Of a DNA stretch of 64,000 bases, positions 1-10,114 are shown in pieces. This stretch comes from Prosopocoilus inquinatus (Eukaryota; Arthropoda; Insecta; Coleoptera; Lucanidae), in contig CM069873.1 of the NCBI GenBank assembly GCA_036172665.1, positions 37,686,001 through 37,750,000 on the forward strand. Reading direction: 5' to 3'. Position 1 is the stretch's first letter; every line of letters starts with the position of its first letter. The position numbers were made by a program, and so were the translations under genes. The notes beneath the pieces were generated by a model. It was given only the letters and a program-made list of their open reading frames with translations. It had not been told where the DNA came from and made no database searches.

Positions 1-149
1 CGCAGCAGAAGCTGGAAATAGTTTTAAACGAAACAACACGCATTAGCGTTGTTCCTGTGATGTATCTAATCGATCCTTACTCATCTATCATGTTATTTGG
101 CGTTTCGATGGACTCCAGAAACTTTGATGTGAGATACGAAGTTTTCGGA
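1..149 (+). repeat. Reference monomer (class A)
   Basis: The window opens at the position I use as monomer base 1. Landmarks in monomer coordinates: CGCAGCAGAAGCTGG at 1-15, the four-state segment AAACG/AAATG/GAACG/AATCG at 26-30, an imperfect dyad at 32-53, GTTGTTCCTGTGATGTATC at 48-66 (among the best conserved parts), the variable base in AATCGATCC at 71, TTACTCATCTATCATG at 77-92, GACGTTTCGATGG at 99-111, and GATGTGAGATACAAAG at 126-141. This copy is class A, marked by GGCGTTTCG and CCAGAAACTTTGATG. Class A recurs with the C or G form at base 71, for example at 5514, 8047, 10431 and, in a GTTCTCGG-ending form, through the right half. Confidence 0.9.
32..53. other. Imperfect inverted repeat (hairpin-capable) present in every monomer
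   Basis: Bases 32-35 AACA and 38-41 ACGC can pair with 46-49 GCGT and 50-53 TGTT around the loop ATTA, leaving AC at 36-37 as a two-base bulge. This gives an 8-bp stem. The outer arm is nearly constant across the window. The bases next to the loop vary by class: ACGTATTAGCGT and ACGTACTAGCGT weaken one pair, and ACGCATTACCGT creates a C-C mismatch. Dyads in satellite monomers are known as possible protein-binding or cruciform sites; no function is shown here. Confidence 0.6.
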
Positions 150-298
150 CGCAGCAGAAGCTGGAAATAGTTTTAAATGAAACAACACGCATTAGCGTTG
201 TTCCTGTGATGTATCTAATGGATCCTCACTCATCTATCATGTTATTTGACGTTTCGATGGACTCTAGTAACTCTGATGTGAGATACGAAGTTTTTGGA
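150..298 (+). repeat. Representative class B monomer
   Basis: Diagnostic features are AAATG at 26-30, CGCATTAGCG, G at base 71 (AATGGATCC, a BamHI-type site replacing the ClaI-type ATCGAT), GACGTTTCG, CTCTAGTAACTC and ATACGAAGTTTTTGG. It is usually followed by a monomer beginning CGCAGCAGGAGCTGG or CGCAGCTGAAGCTGG. A subclass has GAGGTGAG instead of GATGTGAG (for example 1491-1639, 2236-2384 and 8196-8344). This particular copy has a private CCTCACTC in place of CCTTACTC. Confidence 0.85.
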
Positions 299-447
299 CG
301 CAGCTGAAGCTGGAAATAGTTTTAAATGAAACAACACGTACTAGCGTTGTTCCTGTGATATATCTAATCGATCCTTACTCATCTATCATGTTATTTGACG
401 TTTGGATGGACTCCAGTAACTCTGATGTGAGGTACAAAGTTTTCGGA
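299..447 (+). repeat. Representative class C monomer
   Basis: This class begins CGCAGCTGAAGCTGG, which creates a CAGCTG palindrome. It has AAATG, CGTACTAGCG, the rare GTGATATATCTAATCG within the otherwise well conserved central segment, GACGTTTGG, and GAGGTACAAAGTTTTCGG. It is frequent in the right two thirds, where it often occurs as a direct C-C pair (for example 41570-41867 and 42911-43208). A sister form (5365-5513, 10282-10430, 19967-20113, 33524-33672) has AATAATTTTAAATG and GTACTATCG, and ends like class D. Confidence 0.85.
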
Positions 448-1341
448 CGCAGCAGAAGCTGGAAATTGTTTTAAATGAAACAACACGCATTAGCGTTGTT
501 CCTGTGATGTATCTAATGGATCCTTACTCATCTATCATGTTATTTGACGTTTCGATGGACTCTAGTAACTCTGATGTGAGATACGAAGTTTTTGGACGCA
601 GCAGGAGCTGGAAATAGTTTTAAACGAAACAACACGTATTAGCGTTGTTCCTGTGATGTATCTAATCGATCCTTACTCATCTATCATGTTATTTGACGTT
701 TGGATGGACTCCAGTAACTCTGATGTGAGATACAATGTTCTCGGACGCAGCAGAAGCTGGAAATAGTTTTGAACGAAACAACACGTATTAGCGTTGTTCC
801 TGTGATGTATCTAATCGATCCTTACTCATCTATCATGTTATTTGACGTTTGGATGGACTCCAGTAACTCTGATGTGAGATACAAAGTTTTCGGACGCAGC
901 AGAAGCTGGAAATAGTTTTAAACGAAACAACACGCATTACCGTTGTTCCTGTGATGTATCTAATCGATCCTTACTCATCTATCATGTTATTTGGCGTCTC
1001 GATGGACTCCAGTAACTCTGATGTGAGATACAAAGTTTTCGGACGCAGCAGAAGCTGGAAATAGTTTTAATCGAAACAACACGCATTAGCGTTGTTCCTG
1101 TGATGTATCTAATCGATCCTTACTCATCTATCATGTTATTTGACGTTTGGATGGACTCCAGTAACTCTGATGTGAGATACAAAGTTCTCGGACGCAGCAG
1201 AAGCTGGAAATAGTTTTGAACGAAACAACACGTATTAGCGTTGTTCCTGTGATGTATCTAATCGATCCTTATTTATTTATCATGTTATTTGACGTATCGA
1301 TGGACTCTAGTAACTCTGATGTGAGATACGAAGTTTTTGGA
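299..1341 (+). repeat. 7-monomer unit, first copy (1043 bp), order C-B-D-E-F-G-H
   Basis: Seven monomers in the order C, B, D, E, F, G, H. The class C start at 299 recurs at 1342, exactly 1043 bp (7 x 149) later, and the next five monomers follow in the same order. Class D ends AATGTTCTCGG. Class E has GAACG, GTATTAG and GTTTGG. Class F has CATTACCG and GGCGTCTCG. Class G has AATCG and GTTCTCGG. Class H has TTATTTATTTATC and GACGTATCG. The D-E-F-G order is found again at 4024-4619. Confidence 0.8.
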
Positions 1342-2235
1342 CGCAGCTGAAGCTGGAAATAGTTTTAAATGAAACAACACGTACTAGCGTTGTTCCTGTG
1401 ATATATCTAATCGATCCTTACTCATCTATCATGTTATTTGACGTTTGGATGGACTCCAGTAACTCTGATGTGAGGTACAAAGTTTTCGGACGCAGCAGAA
1501 GCTGGAAATAGTTTTAAATGAAACAACACGCATTAGCGTTGTTCCTGTGATGTATCTAATGGATCCTTACTCATCTATCATGTTATTTGACGTTTCGATG
1601 GACTCTAGTAACTCTGAGGTGAGATACGAAGTTTTTGGACGCAGCAGGAGCTGGAAATAGTTTTAAACGAAACAACACGTATTAGCGTTGTTCCTGTGAT
1701 GTATCTAATCGATCCTTACTCATCTATCATGTTATTTGACGTTTGGATGGACTCCAGTAACTCTGATGTGAGATACAATGTTCTCGGACGCAGCAGAAGC
1801 TGGAAATAGTTTTGAACGAAACAACACGTATTAGCGTTGTTCCTGTGATGTATCTAATCGATCCTTACTCATCTATCATGTTATTTGACGTTTGGATGAA
1901 CTCCAGTAACTCTGATGTGAGATACAAAGTTTTCGGACGCAGCAGAAGCTGGAAATAGTTTTAAACGAAACAACACGCATTACCGTTGTTCCTGTGATGT
2001 ATCTAATCGATCCTTACTCATCTATCATGTTATTTGGCGTCTCGATGGACTCCAGTAACTCTGATGTGAGATACAAAGTTTTCGGACGCAGCAGAAGCTG
2101 GAAATAGTTTTAATCGAAACAACACGCATTAGCGTTGTTCCTGTGATGTATCTAATCGATCCTTACTCATCTATCATGTTATTTGACGTTTGGATGGACT
2201 CCAGTAACTCTGATGTGAGATACAAAGTTCTCGGA
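1342..2235 (+). repeat. 7-monomer unit, second, shortened copy (six monomers C-B-D-E-F-G)
   Basis: This matches 299-1192 at an offset of 1043 bp. The H-class seventh member is absent; the next monomer (2236) is class B again. Differences from the first copy include GAGGTG for GATGTG in B and GGATGAACTCC for GGATGGACTCC in E. The stretch 1491-2682 also matches 8196-9387 at an offset of 6705 bp (45 monomers), with the same GAGGTG and GATGAACTCC marks. The 33-monomer unit to the right and this region therefore share a source. Confidence 0.75.
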
Positions 2236-2831
2236 CGCAGCAGAAGCTGGAAATAGTTTTAAATGAAACAACACGCATTAGCGTTGTTCCTGTGATGTAT
2301 CTAATGGATCCTTACTCATCTATCATGTTATTTGACGTTTCGATGGACTCTAGTAACTCTGAGGTGAGATACGAAGTTTTTGGACGCAGCAGGAGCTGGA
2401 AATAGTTTTAAACGAAACAACACGTATTAGCGTTGTTCCTGTGATGTATCTAATCGATCCTTACTCATCTATCATGTTATTTGACGTTTGGATGGACTCC
2501 AGTAACTCTGATGTGAGATACAATGTTCTCGGACGCAGCAGAAGCTGGAAATAGTTTTGAACGAAACAACACGTATTAGCGTTGTTCCTGTGATGTATCT
2601 AATCGATCCTTACTCATCTATCATGTTATTTGACGTTTGGATGAACTCCAGTAACTCTGATGTGAGATACAAAGTTTTAGGACGCAGCAGAAGCTGGAAA
2701 TAGTTTTAAACGAAACAACACGCATTACCGTTGTTCCTGTGATGTATCTAATCGATCCTTACTCATCTATCATGTTATTTGGCGTCTCGATGGACTCCAG
2801 TAACTCTGATGTGAGATACAAAGTTTTCGGA
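2236..2831 (+). repeat. 5-monomer-offset duplicate (B-D-E-F), second copy of 1491-2086
   Basis: Monomers at 2236, 2385, 2534 and 2683 repeat those at 1491, 1640, 1789 and 1938 at 745 bp (5 x 149), including GAGGTGAG in B and GATGAACTCC in E. The class E monomer here ends in a private TTTTAGGACG instead of TTTTCGGACG. The copy is followed by an H-class monomer at 2832 carrying CCTGTGGTGTATC, and then a new set of classes. Confidence 0.75.
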
Positions 2832-3576
2832 CGCAGCAGAAGCTGGAAATAGTTTTGAACGAAACAACACGTATTAGCGTTGTTCCTGTGGTGTATCTAA
2901 TCGATCCTTATTTATTTATCATGTTATTTGACGTATCGATGGACTCTAGTAACTCTGATGTGAGATACGAAGTTTTTGGGCGCAGCAGGACCTGGAAATA
3001 GTTTTAAACGAAGCAACACGTATTAGCGTTGTTCCTGTGATGTATCTAATAGATCCTTACTTATCTATCATGTTATTTGACGTTTGGATGGACTCCAGTA
3101 ACTCTAATGTGAGATACGAAATTTTCGGGCGCAGCAGAAGCTGGAAATAGTTTTAAACGAAACAACACGCATTACCGTTGTTCCTGTGATGTATCTAATC
3201 GATCCTTACTCATCTATCATGTTATTTGGCGTCTCGATGGGCTCCAGTAACTCTGACTTGAGATACAAAGATTTCGGACGCAGCAGAAGCTGGAAATAGT
3301 TTTAAACGAAACAACACGCATTAGCGTTGTTCCTGTGATGTATCTAATCGATCCTTACTCATCTATCATGTTATTTGGCGTCTCGATGGACTCCAGTAAC
3401 TCTGATGTGAGATACAAAGTTTTCGGACGCAGCAGAAGCTGGAAATAGTTTTAAACGAAACAACACGTATTAGCGTTGTTCCTGTGATGTATCTAATCGA
3501 TCCTTATTTATTTATCATGTTATTTGACGTATCGATGGACTCTAGTAACTCTGAGGTGAGATACGAAGTTTTTATG

Positions 3577-3725
3577 CGCAGCAGAACCTGGAAATAGTTT
3601 TAAACGAAGCAACACGTATTAGCGTTGTTCCTGTGATGTATCTAATAGATCCTTACTTAGCTACTATGTTATTTGACGTTTCGATGGACTCCAGTAACTC
3701 TAATGTGAGATACGAAATTTTCGGA
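3577..3725 (+). repeat. Representative class L monomer
   Basis: It has CGAAGCAACACG at 29-40, A at base 71 (AATAGATCC, destroying both the ClaI-type and BamHI-type sites), TTACTTAGCTACTATG at 77-92, and CTCTAATGTGAGATACGAAATTTTCGG at the end. The TTAGCTACTATG block also appears in a different background (GAACG or GAACAAAAC with CTCCAATAACTC, for example 12678-12826 and 42464-42612), which suggests segment shuffling between classes. Confidence 0.8.
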
Positions 3726-4917
3726 CGCAGCAGAAGCTGGAAATAGTTTTGAACGAAACAACACGCATTAGCGTTGTTCCTGTGATGTATCTAATCGATC
3801 CTTACTCATCTATCATGTTATTTGACGTTTCGATGGACTCCAGTAACTCTAATGTGAGATACGAAATTTTCGGGCGCAGCAGAAGCTGGAAATAGTTTTA
3901 AACGAAACAACACGCATTAGCGTTGTTCCTGTGATGTATCTAATCGATCCTTACTCATCTATCATGTTATTTGGCGTTTCGATGGACTCTAGTAACTCTG
4001 ATGTGAGATACGAAGTTTTTGGACGCAGCAGGAGCTGGAAATAGTTTTAAACGAAACAACACGTATTAGCGTTGTTCCTGTGATGTATCTAATCGATCCT
4101 TACTCATCTATCATGTTATTTGACGTTTGGATGGACTCCAGTAACTCTGATGTGAGATACAATGTTCTCGGACGCAGCAGAAGCTGGAAATAGTTTTGAA
4201 CGAAACAACACGTATTAGCGTTGTTCCTGTGATGTATCTAATCGATCCTTACTCATCTATCATGTTATTTGACGTTTGGATGGACTCCAGTAACTCTGAT
4301 GTGAGATACAAAGTTTTCGGACGCAGCAGAAGCTGGAAATAGTTTTAAACGAAACAACACGCATTACCGTTGTTCCTGTGATGTATCTAATCGATCCTTA
4401 CTCATCTATCATGTTATTTGGCGTCTCGATGGACTCCAGTAACTCTGATGTGAGATACAAAGTTTTCGGACGCAGCAGAAGCTGGAAATAGTTTTAATCG
4501 AAACAACACGCATTAGCGTTGTTCCTGTGATGTATCTAATCGATCCTTACTCATCTATCATGTTATTTGACGTTTGGATGGACTCCAGTAACTCTGATGT
4601 GAGATACAAAGTTCTCGGACGCAGCAGAAGCTGGAAATAGTTTTGAACGAAACAACACGTATTAGCGTTGTTCCTGTGATGTATCTAATCGATCCTTATT
4701 TATTTATCATGTTATTTGACGTATCGATGGACTCTAGTAACTCTGATGTGAGATACGAAATTTTCGGGCACAGCAGAAGCTGGAAATAGTTTTAAACGAA
4801 ACAACACGCATTAGCGTTGTTCCTGTGATGTGTCTAATCGATCCTTACTCATCTATCATGTTATTTGACGTTTCGATGGACTCCAGTAACTCTAATGTGA
4901 GATACGAAATTTTCGGA

Positions 4918-5066
4918 CGCAGCAGAAGCTGGAAATAGTTTTAAACGAAACAACACGCATTAGCGTTGTTCCTGTGATGTATCTAATCGATCCTTACTCA
5001 TCTATCATGTTATTTGACGTTTCGATGGACTCCAGTAACTCTAATGTGAGATACGAAATTTTCGGA
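4918..5066 (+). repeat. Representative class M monomer
   Basis: It has AAACG, CGCATTAGCG, C at base 71, GACGTTTCG, and CTCCAGTAACTCTAATG with ATACGAAATTTTCGG. Class M monomers often occur in direct runs (4769-5066, 6855-7152, 11772-12069, 16689-16837, 32630-32927). The base after TTTTCG alternates between GGCGC and GACGC. Confidence 0.8.
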
Positions 5067-5215
5067 CGCAGCAGAAGCTGGAAATAGTTTTAAACGAAAC
5101 AACACGCATTAGCGTTGTTCCTGTGATGTATCTAATCGATCCTTACTCATCTATCATTATATTTGACGTTTGGATGGACTACAGTAACTCTGATGTCAGA
5201 TACAAAGTTTACGGA
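5067..5215 (+). repeat. Representative class P monomer
   Basis: It is marked by CTATCATTATATTTGACG (instead of CATGTTATTTGACG), GGATGGACTACAG, GATGTCAG and AAAGTTTACGG. Copies on the left and in the first halves of the 91-monomer units have GATGTCAG. Later copies (for example near 25.9, 39.5, 51.4 and 58.5 kb) have GATGTGAG, and two (near 49.3 and 56.4 kb) have GATGTTAG. Its many linked differences make it a good marker for following duplications. Confidence 0.8.
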
Positions 5216-6109
5216 CGCAGCAGAAGCTGGAAATAGTTTTAAACGAAACAACACGCATTAGCGTTGTTCCTGTGATGTATCTAATGGATCCTTACTCATC
5301 TATCATGTTATTTGACGTTTCGATGGACTCTAGTAACTCTGATGTGAGATACGAAGTTTTTGGACGCAGCTGAAGCTGGAAATAATTTTAAATGAAACAA
5401 CACGTACTATCGTTGTTCCTGTGATATATCTAATCGACCCTTACTCATCTATCATGTTATTTGACGTTTGGATGGACTCCAGTAACTCTGATGTGAGATA
5501 CAATGTTCTCGGACGCAGCAGAAGCTGGAAATAGTTTTAAACGAAACAACACGCATTAGCGTTGTTCCTGTGATGTATCTAATCGATCCTTACTCATCTA
5601 TCATGTTATTTGGCGTTTCGATGGACTCCAGAAACTTTGATGTGAGATACGAAGTTTTCGGACGCAGCAGAAGCTGGAAATAGTTTTAAATGAAACAACA
5701 CCCATTAGCGTTGTTCCTGTGATGTATCTAATGGATCCTTACTCATCTATCATGTTATTTGACGTTTCGATGGACTCCAGTAACTCTGATGTGAGATACA
5801 AAGGTTTCGGACGCAGCAGAAGCTGGAAATAGTTTTAAACGAAACAACACGCATTAGCGTTGTTCCTGTGATGTATCTAATCGATCCTTACTCATCTATC
5901 ATGTTATTTGACGTTTCGATGGACTCTAGTACCTCTGATGTGAGATATGAAGTTTTTGGACGCAGCAGGAGCTGGAAATAGTTTTAAACGAAACAATACG
6001 CATTACCGTTGTTTCTGTGATGTATCTAATCGATCCTTACTCATCTATCATGTTATTTGGCGTTTCGATGGACTCCAGTAACTCTGATGTGAGATACAAA
6101 GTTCTCGGA

Positions 6110-6258
6110 CGCAGCAGAAGCTGGAAATAGTTTTGAACGAAACAAAACGTATTAGCGTTGTTCCTGTGATGTATCTAATCGATCCTTACTTATCTACTAT
6201 GTTATTTGACGTTTGGATATACTCCAGTAACTCTGACGTGAGATACAAAGTTTTCGGA
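6110..6258 (+). repeat. Distinct monomer with GGATATACTCC (class T)
   Basis: It has GAACG, AACAAAACGTATTAG, TTACTTATCTACTATG, GACGTTTGGATATACTCC and CTCTGACGTGAG. The same monomer sits at 11027. In the 91-monomer units (about 20710-21007 and 34267-34564) its left and right halves are split over two monomers, the second half following a monomer that begins CGTAGCAGAATCTGG. So one extra 149-bp unit lies within this landmark there. Confidence 0.7.
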
Positions 6259-7599
6259 CGCAGCAGAAGCTGGAAATAGTTTTAAACGAAACAACACGCA
6301 TTACCGTTGTTCCTGTGATGTATCTAATCGATCCTTACTCATCTATCATGTTATTTGGCGTCTCGATGGACTCCAGTAACTCTGACTTGAGATACAAAGA
6401 TTTCGGACGCAGCAGAAGCTGGAAATAGTTTTAAACGAAACAACACGCATTAGCGTTGTTCCTGTGATGTATCTAATCGATCCTTACTCATCTATCATGT
6501 TATTTGGCGTCTCGATGGACTCCAGTAACTCTGATGTGAGATACAAAGTTTTCGGACGCAGCAGAAGCTGGAAATAGTTTTAAACGAAACAACACGTATT
6601 AGCGTTGTTCCTGTGATGTATCTAATCGATCCTTATTTATTTATCATGTTATTTGACGTATCGATGGACTCTAGTAACTCTGAGGTGAGATACGAAGTTT
6701 TTGGGCGCAGCAGGACCTGGAAATAGTTTTAAACGAAGCAACACGTATTAGCGTTGTTCCTGTGATGTATCTAATAGATCCTTACTTAGCTACTATGTTA
6801 TTTGACGTTTCGATGGACTCCAGTAACTCTAATGTGAGATACGAAATTTTCGGACGCAGCAGAAGCTGGAAATAGTTTTGAACGAAACAACACGCATTAG
6901 CGTTGTTCCTGTGATGTATCTAATCGATCCTTACTCATCTATCATGTTATTTGACGTTTCGATGGACTCCAGTAACTCTAATGTGAGATACGAAATTTTC
7001 GGGCGCAGCAGAAGCTGGAAATAGTTTTAAACGAAACAACACGCATTAGCGTTGTTCCTGTGATGTATCTAATCGATCCTTACTCATCTATCATGTTATT
7101 TGACGTTTCGATGGACTCCAGTAACTCTAATGTGAGATACGAAATTTTCGGACGCAGCAGAAGCTGGAAATAGTTTTAAACGAAACAACACGCATTAGCG
7201 TTGTTCCTGTGATGTATCTAATCGATCCTTACTCATCTATCATGTTATTTGACGTTTCGATGGACTCTAGTAACTCTGATGTGAGATACGAAGTTTTTGG
7301 ACGCAGCAGGAGCTGGAAATAGTTTTAAACGAAACAACACGTATTAGCGTTGTTCCTGTGATGTATCTAATCGATCCTTACTCATCTATCATGTTATTTG
7401 ACGTTTGGATGGACTCCAGTAACTCTGATGTGAGATACAAAGTTCTCGGACGCAGCAGAAACTGGAAATAGTTTTGAACGAAACAACACGTACTAGCGTT
7501 GTTCCTGTGATGTATCTAATCGATCCTTACTTATCTATCATGTTATTTGACGTTTGGATGGACTCCAGTAACTCTGATGTGAGATACAAAATTTTCGGA

Positions 7600-7748
7600 C
7601 GCAGCAGAAGCTGGAAATAGTTTTAAACGAAACAACACACATTAGCCTTGTTTCTGTGCTGTATCTAATTGATCCTTACTTATCTATCATCTTATTTGAC
7701 GTTTCGATGGACTCCAGTAACTCTGACGTGAGATACAAAGTTTTCGGA
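7600..7748 (+). repeat. Distinct monomer with ACACACATTAG and GTGCTGTATC
   Basis: It has several linked changes inside the normally stable centre: ACACACATTAG (loses a CpG), GTTTCTGTGCTGTATCTAATTGATCC, and CTTATCTATCATCTTATTTG. The homologue in the next 33-monomer copy is at 12517. In the 91-monomer units the form is TATCTTCTTATTTG (about 17521, 24968, 31078 and 38527, and again near 43743). It is one of the most divergent monomers and is useful for aligning the units. Confidence 0.75.
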
Positions 7749-10028
7749 CGCAGCAGAAGCTGGAAATAGTTTTGAACGAAACAACACGTATTAGCGTTGT
7801 TCCTGTGATGTATCTAATCGATCCTTACTTAGCTACTATGTTATTTGACGTTTCGATGGACTCCAATAACTCTGATGTGAGATACAAAGTTTTCGGACGC
7901 AGCAGAAGCTGGAAATAGTTTTAAACGAAACAACACGCATTAGCGTTGTTCCTGTGATGTATCTAATCGATCCTTACTCATCTATCATTATATTTGACGT
8001 TTGGATGGACTACAGTAACTCTGATGTCAGATACAAAGTTTACGGACGCAGCAGAAGCTGGAAATAGTTTTAAACGAAACAACACGCATTAGCGTTGTTC
8101 CTGTGATGTATCTAATCGATCCTTACTCATCTATCATGTTATTTGGCGTTTCGATGGACTCCAGAAACTTTGATGTGAGATACGAAGTTTTCGGACGCAG
8201 CAGAAGCTGGAAATAGTTTTAAATGAAACAACACGCATTAGCGTTGTTCCTGTGATGTATCTAATGGATCCTTACTCATCTATCATGTTATTTGACGTTT
8301 CGATGGACTCTAGTAACTCTGAGGTGAGATACGAAGTTTTTGGACGCAGCAGGAGCTGGAAATAGTTTTAAACGAAACAACACGTATTAGCGTTGTTCCT
8401 GTGATGTATCTAATCGATCCTTACTCATCTATCATGTTATTTGACGTTTGGATGGACTCCAGTAACTCTGATGTGAGATACAATGTTCTCGGACGCAGCA
8501 GAAGCTGGAAATAGTTTTGAACGAAACAACACGTATTAGCGTTGTTCCTGTGATGTATCTAATCGATCCTTACTCATCTATCATGTTATTTGACGTTTGG
8601 ATGAACTCCAGTAACTCTGATGTGAGATACAAAGTTTTCGGACGCAGCAGAAGCTGGAAATAGTTTTAAACGAAACAACACGCATTACCGTTGTTCCTGT
8701 GATGTATCTAATCGATCCTTACTCATCTATCATGTTATTTGGCGTCTCGATGGACTCCAGTAACTCTGATGTGAGATACAAAGTTTTCGGACGCAGCAGA
8801 AGCTGGAAATAGTTTTAATCGAAACAACACGCATTAGCGTTGTTCCTGTGATGTATCTAATCGATCCTTACTCATCTATCATGTTATTTGACGTTTGGAT
8901 GGACTCCAGTAACTCTGATGTGAGATACAAAGTTCTCGGACGCAGCAGAAGCTGGAAATAGTTTTAAATGAAACAACACGCATTAGCGTTGTTCCTGTGA
9001 TGTATCTAATGGATCCTTACTCATCTATCATGTTATTTGACGTTTCGATGGACTCTAGTAACTCTGAGGTGAGATACGAAGTTTTTGGACGCAGCAGGAG
9101 CTGGAAATAGTTTTAAACGAAACAACACGTATTAGCGTTGTTCCTGTGATGTATCTAATCGATCCTTACTCATCTATCATGTTATTTGACGTTTGGATGG
9201 ACTCCAGTAACTCTGATGTGAGATACAATGTTCTCGGACGCAGCAGAAGCTGGAAATAGTTTTGAACGAAACAACACGTATTAGCGTTGTTCCTGTGATG
9301 TATCTAATCGATCCTTACTCATCTATCATGTTATTTGACGTTTGGATGAACTCCAGTAACTCTGATGTGAGATACAAAGTTTTCGGACGCAGCAGAAGCT
9401 GGAAATAGTTTTAAACGAAACAACACGCATTACCGTTGTTCCTGTGATGTATCTAATCGATCCTTACTCATCTATCATGTTATTTGACGTTTCGATGGAC
9501 TCCAGTAACTCTGATGTGAGATACAAAGGTTTCGGACGCAGCAGAAGCTGGAAATAGTTTTAAACGAAACAACACGCATTAGCGTTGTTCCTGTGATGTA
9601 TCTAATCGATCCTTACTCATCTATCATGTTATTTGGCGTCTCGATGGACTCCAGTAACTCTGATGTGAGATACAAAGTTTTCGGACGCAGCAGAAGCTGG
9701 AAATAGTTTTAAACGAAACAACACGTATTAGCGTTGTTCCTGTGATGTATCTAATCGATCCTTATTTATTTATCATGTTATTTGACGTATCGATGGACTC
9801 TAGTAACTCTGAGGTGAGATACGAAGTTTTTGGGCGCAGCAGGACCTGGAAATAGTTTTAAACGAAGCAACACGTATTAGCGTTGTTCCTGTGATGTATC
9901 TAATAGATCCTTACTTAGCTACTATGTTATTTGACGTTTCGATGGACTCCAGTAACTCTAATGTGAGATACGAAATTTTCGGACGCAGCAGAAGCTGGAA
10001 ATAGTTTTGAACGAAACAACACGCATTA

Positions 10029-10114
10029 CCGTTGTTCCTGTGATGTATCTAATCGATCCTTACTCATCTATCATGTTATTTGGCGTCTCGATGGACTCCA
10101 GTAACTCTGATGTG
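10029..10114 (+). repeat. Junction between the two 33-monomer units
   Basis: This is an 86-bp stretch inside the monomer at 9984-10132. It carries CATTACCG and GGCGTCTCG (F-like) where the corresponding parts of the unit ends have CATTAGCG with GACGTTTCG or the class P sequence. The monomer starts as the end of copy 1 (GAACG) and ends in TTTACGG like class P, so it is a mosaic of at least three backgrounds. This is the expected footprint of an in-register exchange, with or without conversion. Confidence 0.7.

Larger units (their letters stand above)
2832..5197 (+). repeat. Mixed satellite segment: H, I, J, K, L, M and P class monomers
   Basis: This is an ordered run of 149-bp monomers. H is at 2832; I at 2981 starts with CAGGACCTGG and has CGAAGCAAC and AATAGATCC; J at 3130 has GATGGGCTCC and ACTTGAGATAC; K is at 3279, H' at 3428, L at 3577, and M-type monomers follow from 3726. 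A D-E-F-G-H run lies at 4024-4768, M-type again at 4769-5066, and P at 5067. The H-I-J-K-H'-L-M order recurs at about 23.2-24.3 kb and 36.8-37.8 kb. Private marks include TTTTTATGCGC near 3572 and TGGAAATTG in the B monomer at 448. Confidence 0.75.
5198..10028 (+). repeat. 33-monomer higher-order unit, copy 1 (period 4917 bp)
   Basis: Homology to 10115-14945 at a constant offset of 4917 bp (33 x 149). CCAGAAACTTTGATG at about 5629 recurs at 10546. Rare monomers are shared: ACACCCATTAG with AAAGGTTTCGG, GTACCTCTGATGTGAGATATG, AATACGCATTACCG, AACAAAACGTATTAG with GGATATACTCC, and ACACACATTAG with GTGCTGTATC. Differences I found are few: CGACCC near 5438 against CGATCC, GAACGAAACAAAACG near 6140 against GAAAGAAACAAAACG, and TTAGCCTTG near 7646 against TTAGCGTTG. 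The left boundary is the GATGTC/GTG difference at 5197; the right is TTAG/TTAC at 10029. Confidence 0.9.

Noticed and set aside
12..33. Similarity of AGCTGGAAATAGTTTTAA to a Cas9 guide RNA scaffold
   Set aside because: It is a short AT-rich resemblance without the downstream stem-loops, anti-repeat pairing or cas genes. It is a coincidence of a repeated satellite segment.
102..116. RNA polymerase III B-box-like sequence (GTTTCGATGGACTCC)
   Set aside because: Only part of the GGTTCGANTCC pattern is present and the spacing of TCC is wrong. There is no A box at a suitable distance and no tRNA fold, so a tRNA-derived SINE origin is unsupported.
120..142. Hammerhead ribozyme-like core (CTGATG followed by CGAAG)
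   Set aside because: Satellites with hammerheads are known, but here the required A after CTGATG is T and many monomers have CAAAG instead of CGAA. Stem II would be one or two pairs, and I could find no suitably placed cleavage triplet with a pairing stem III.
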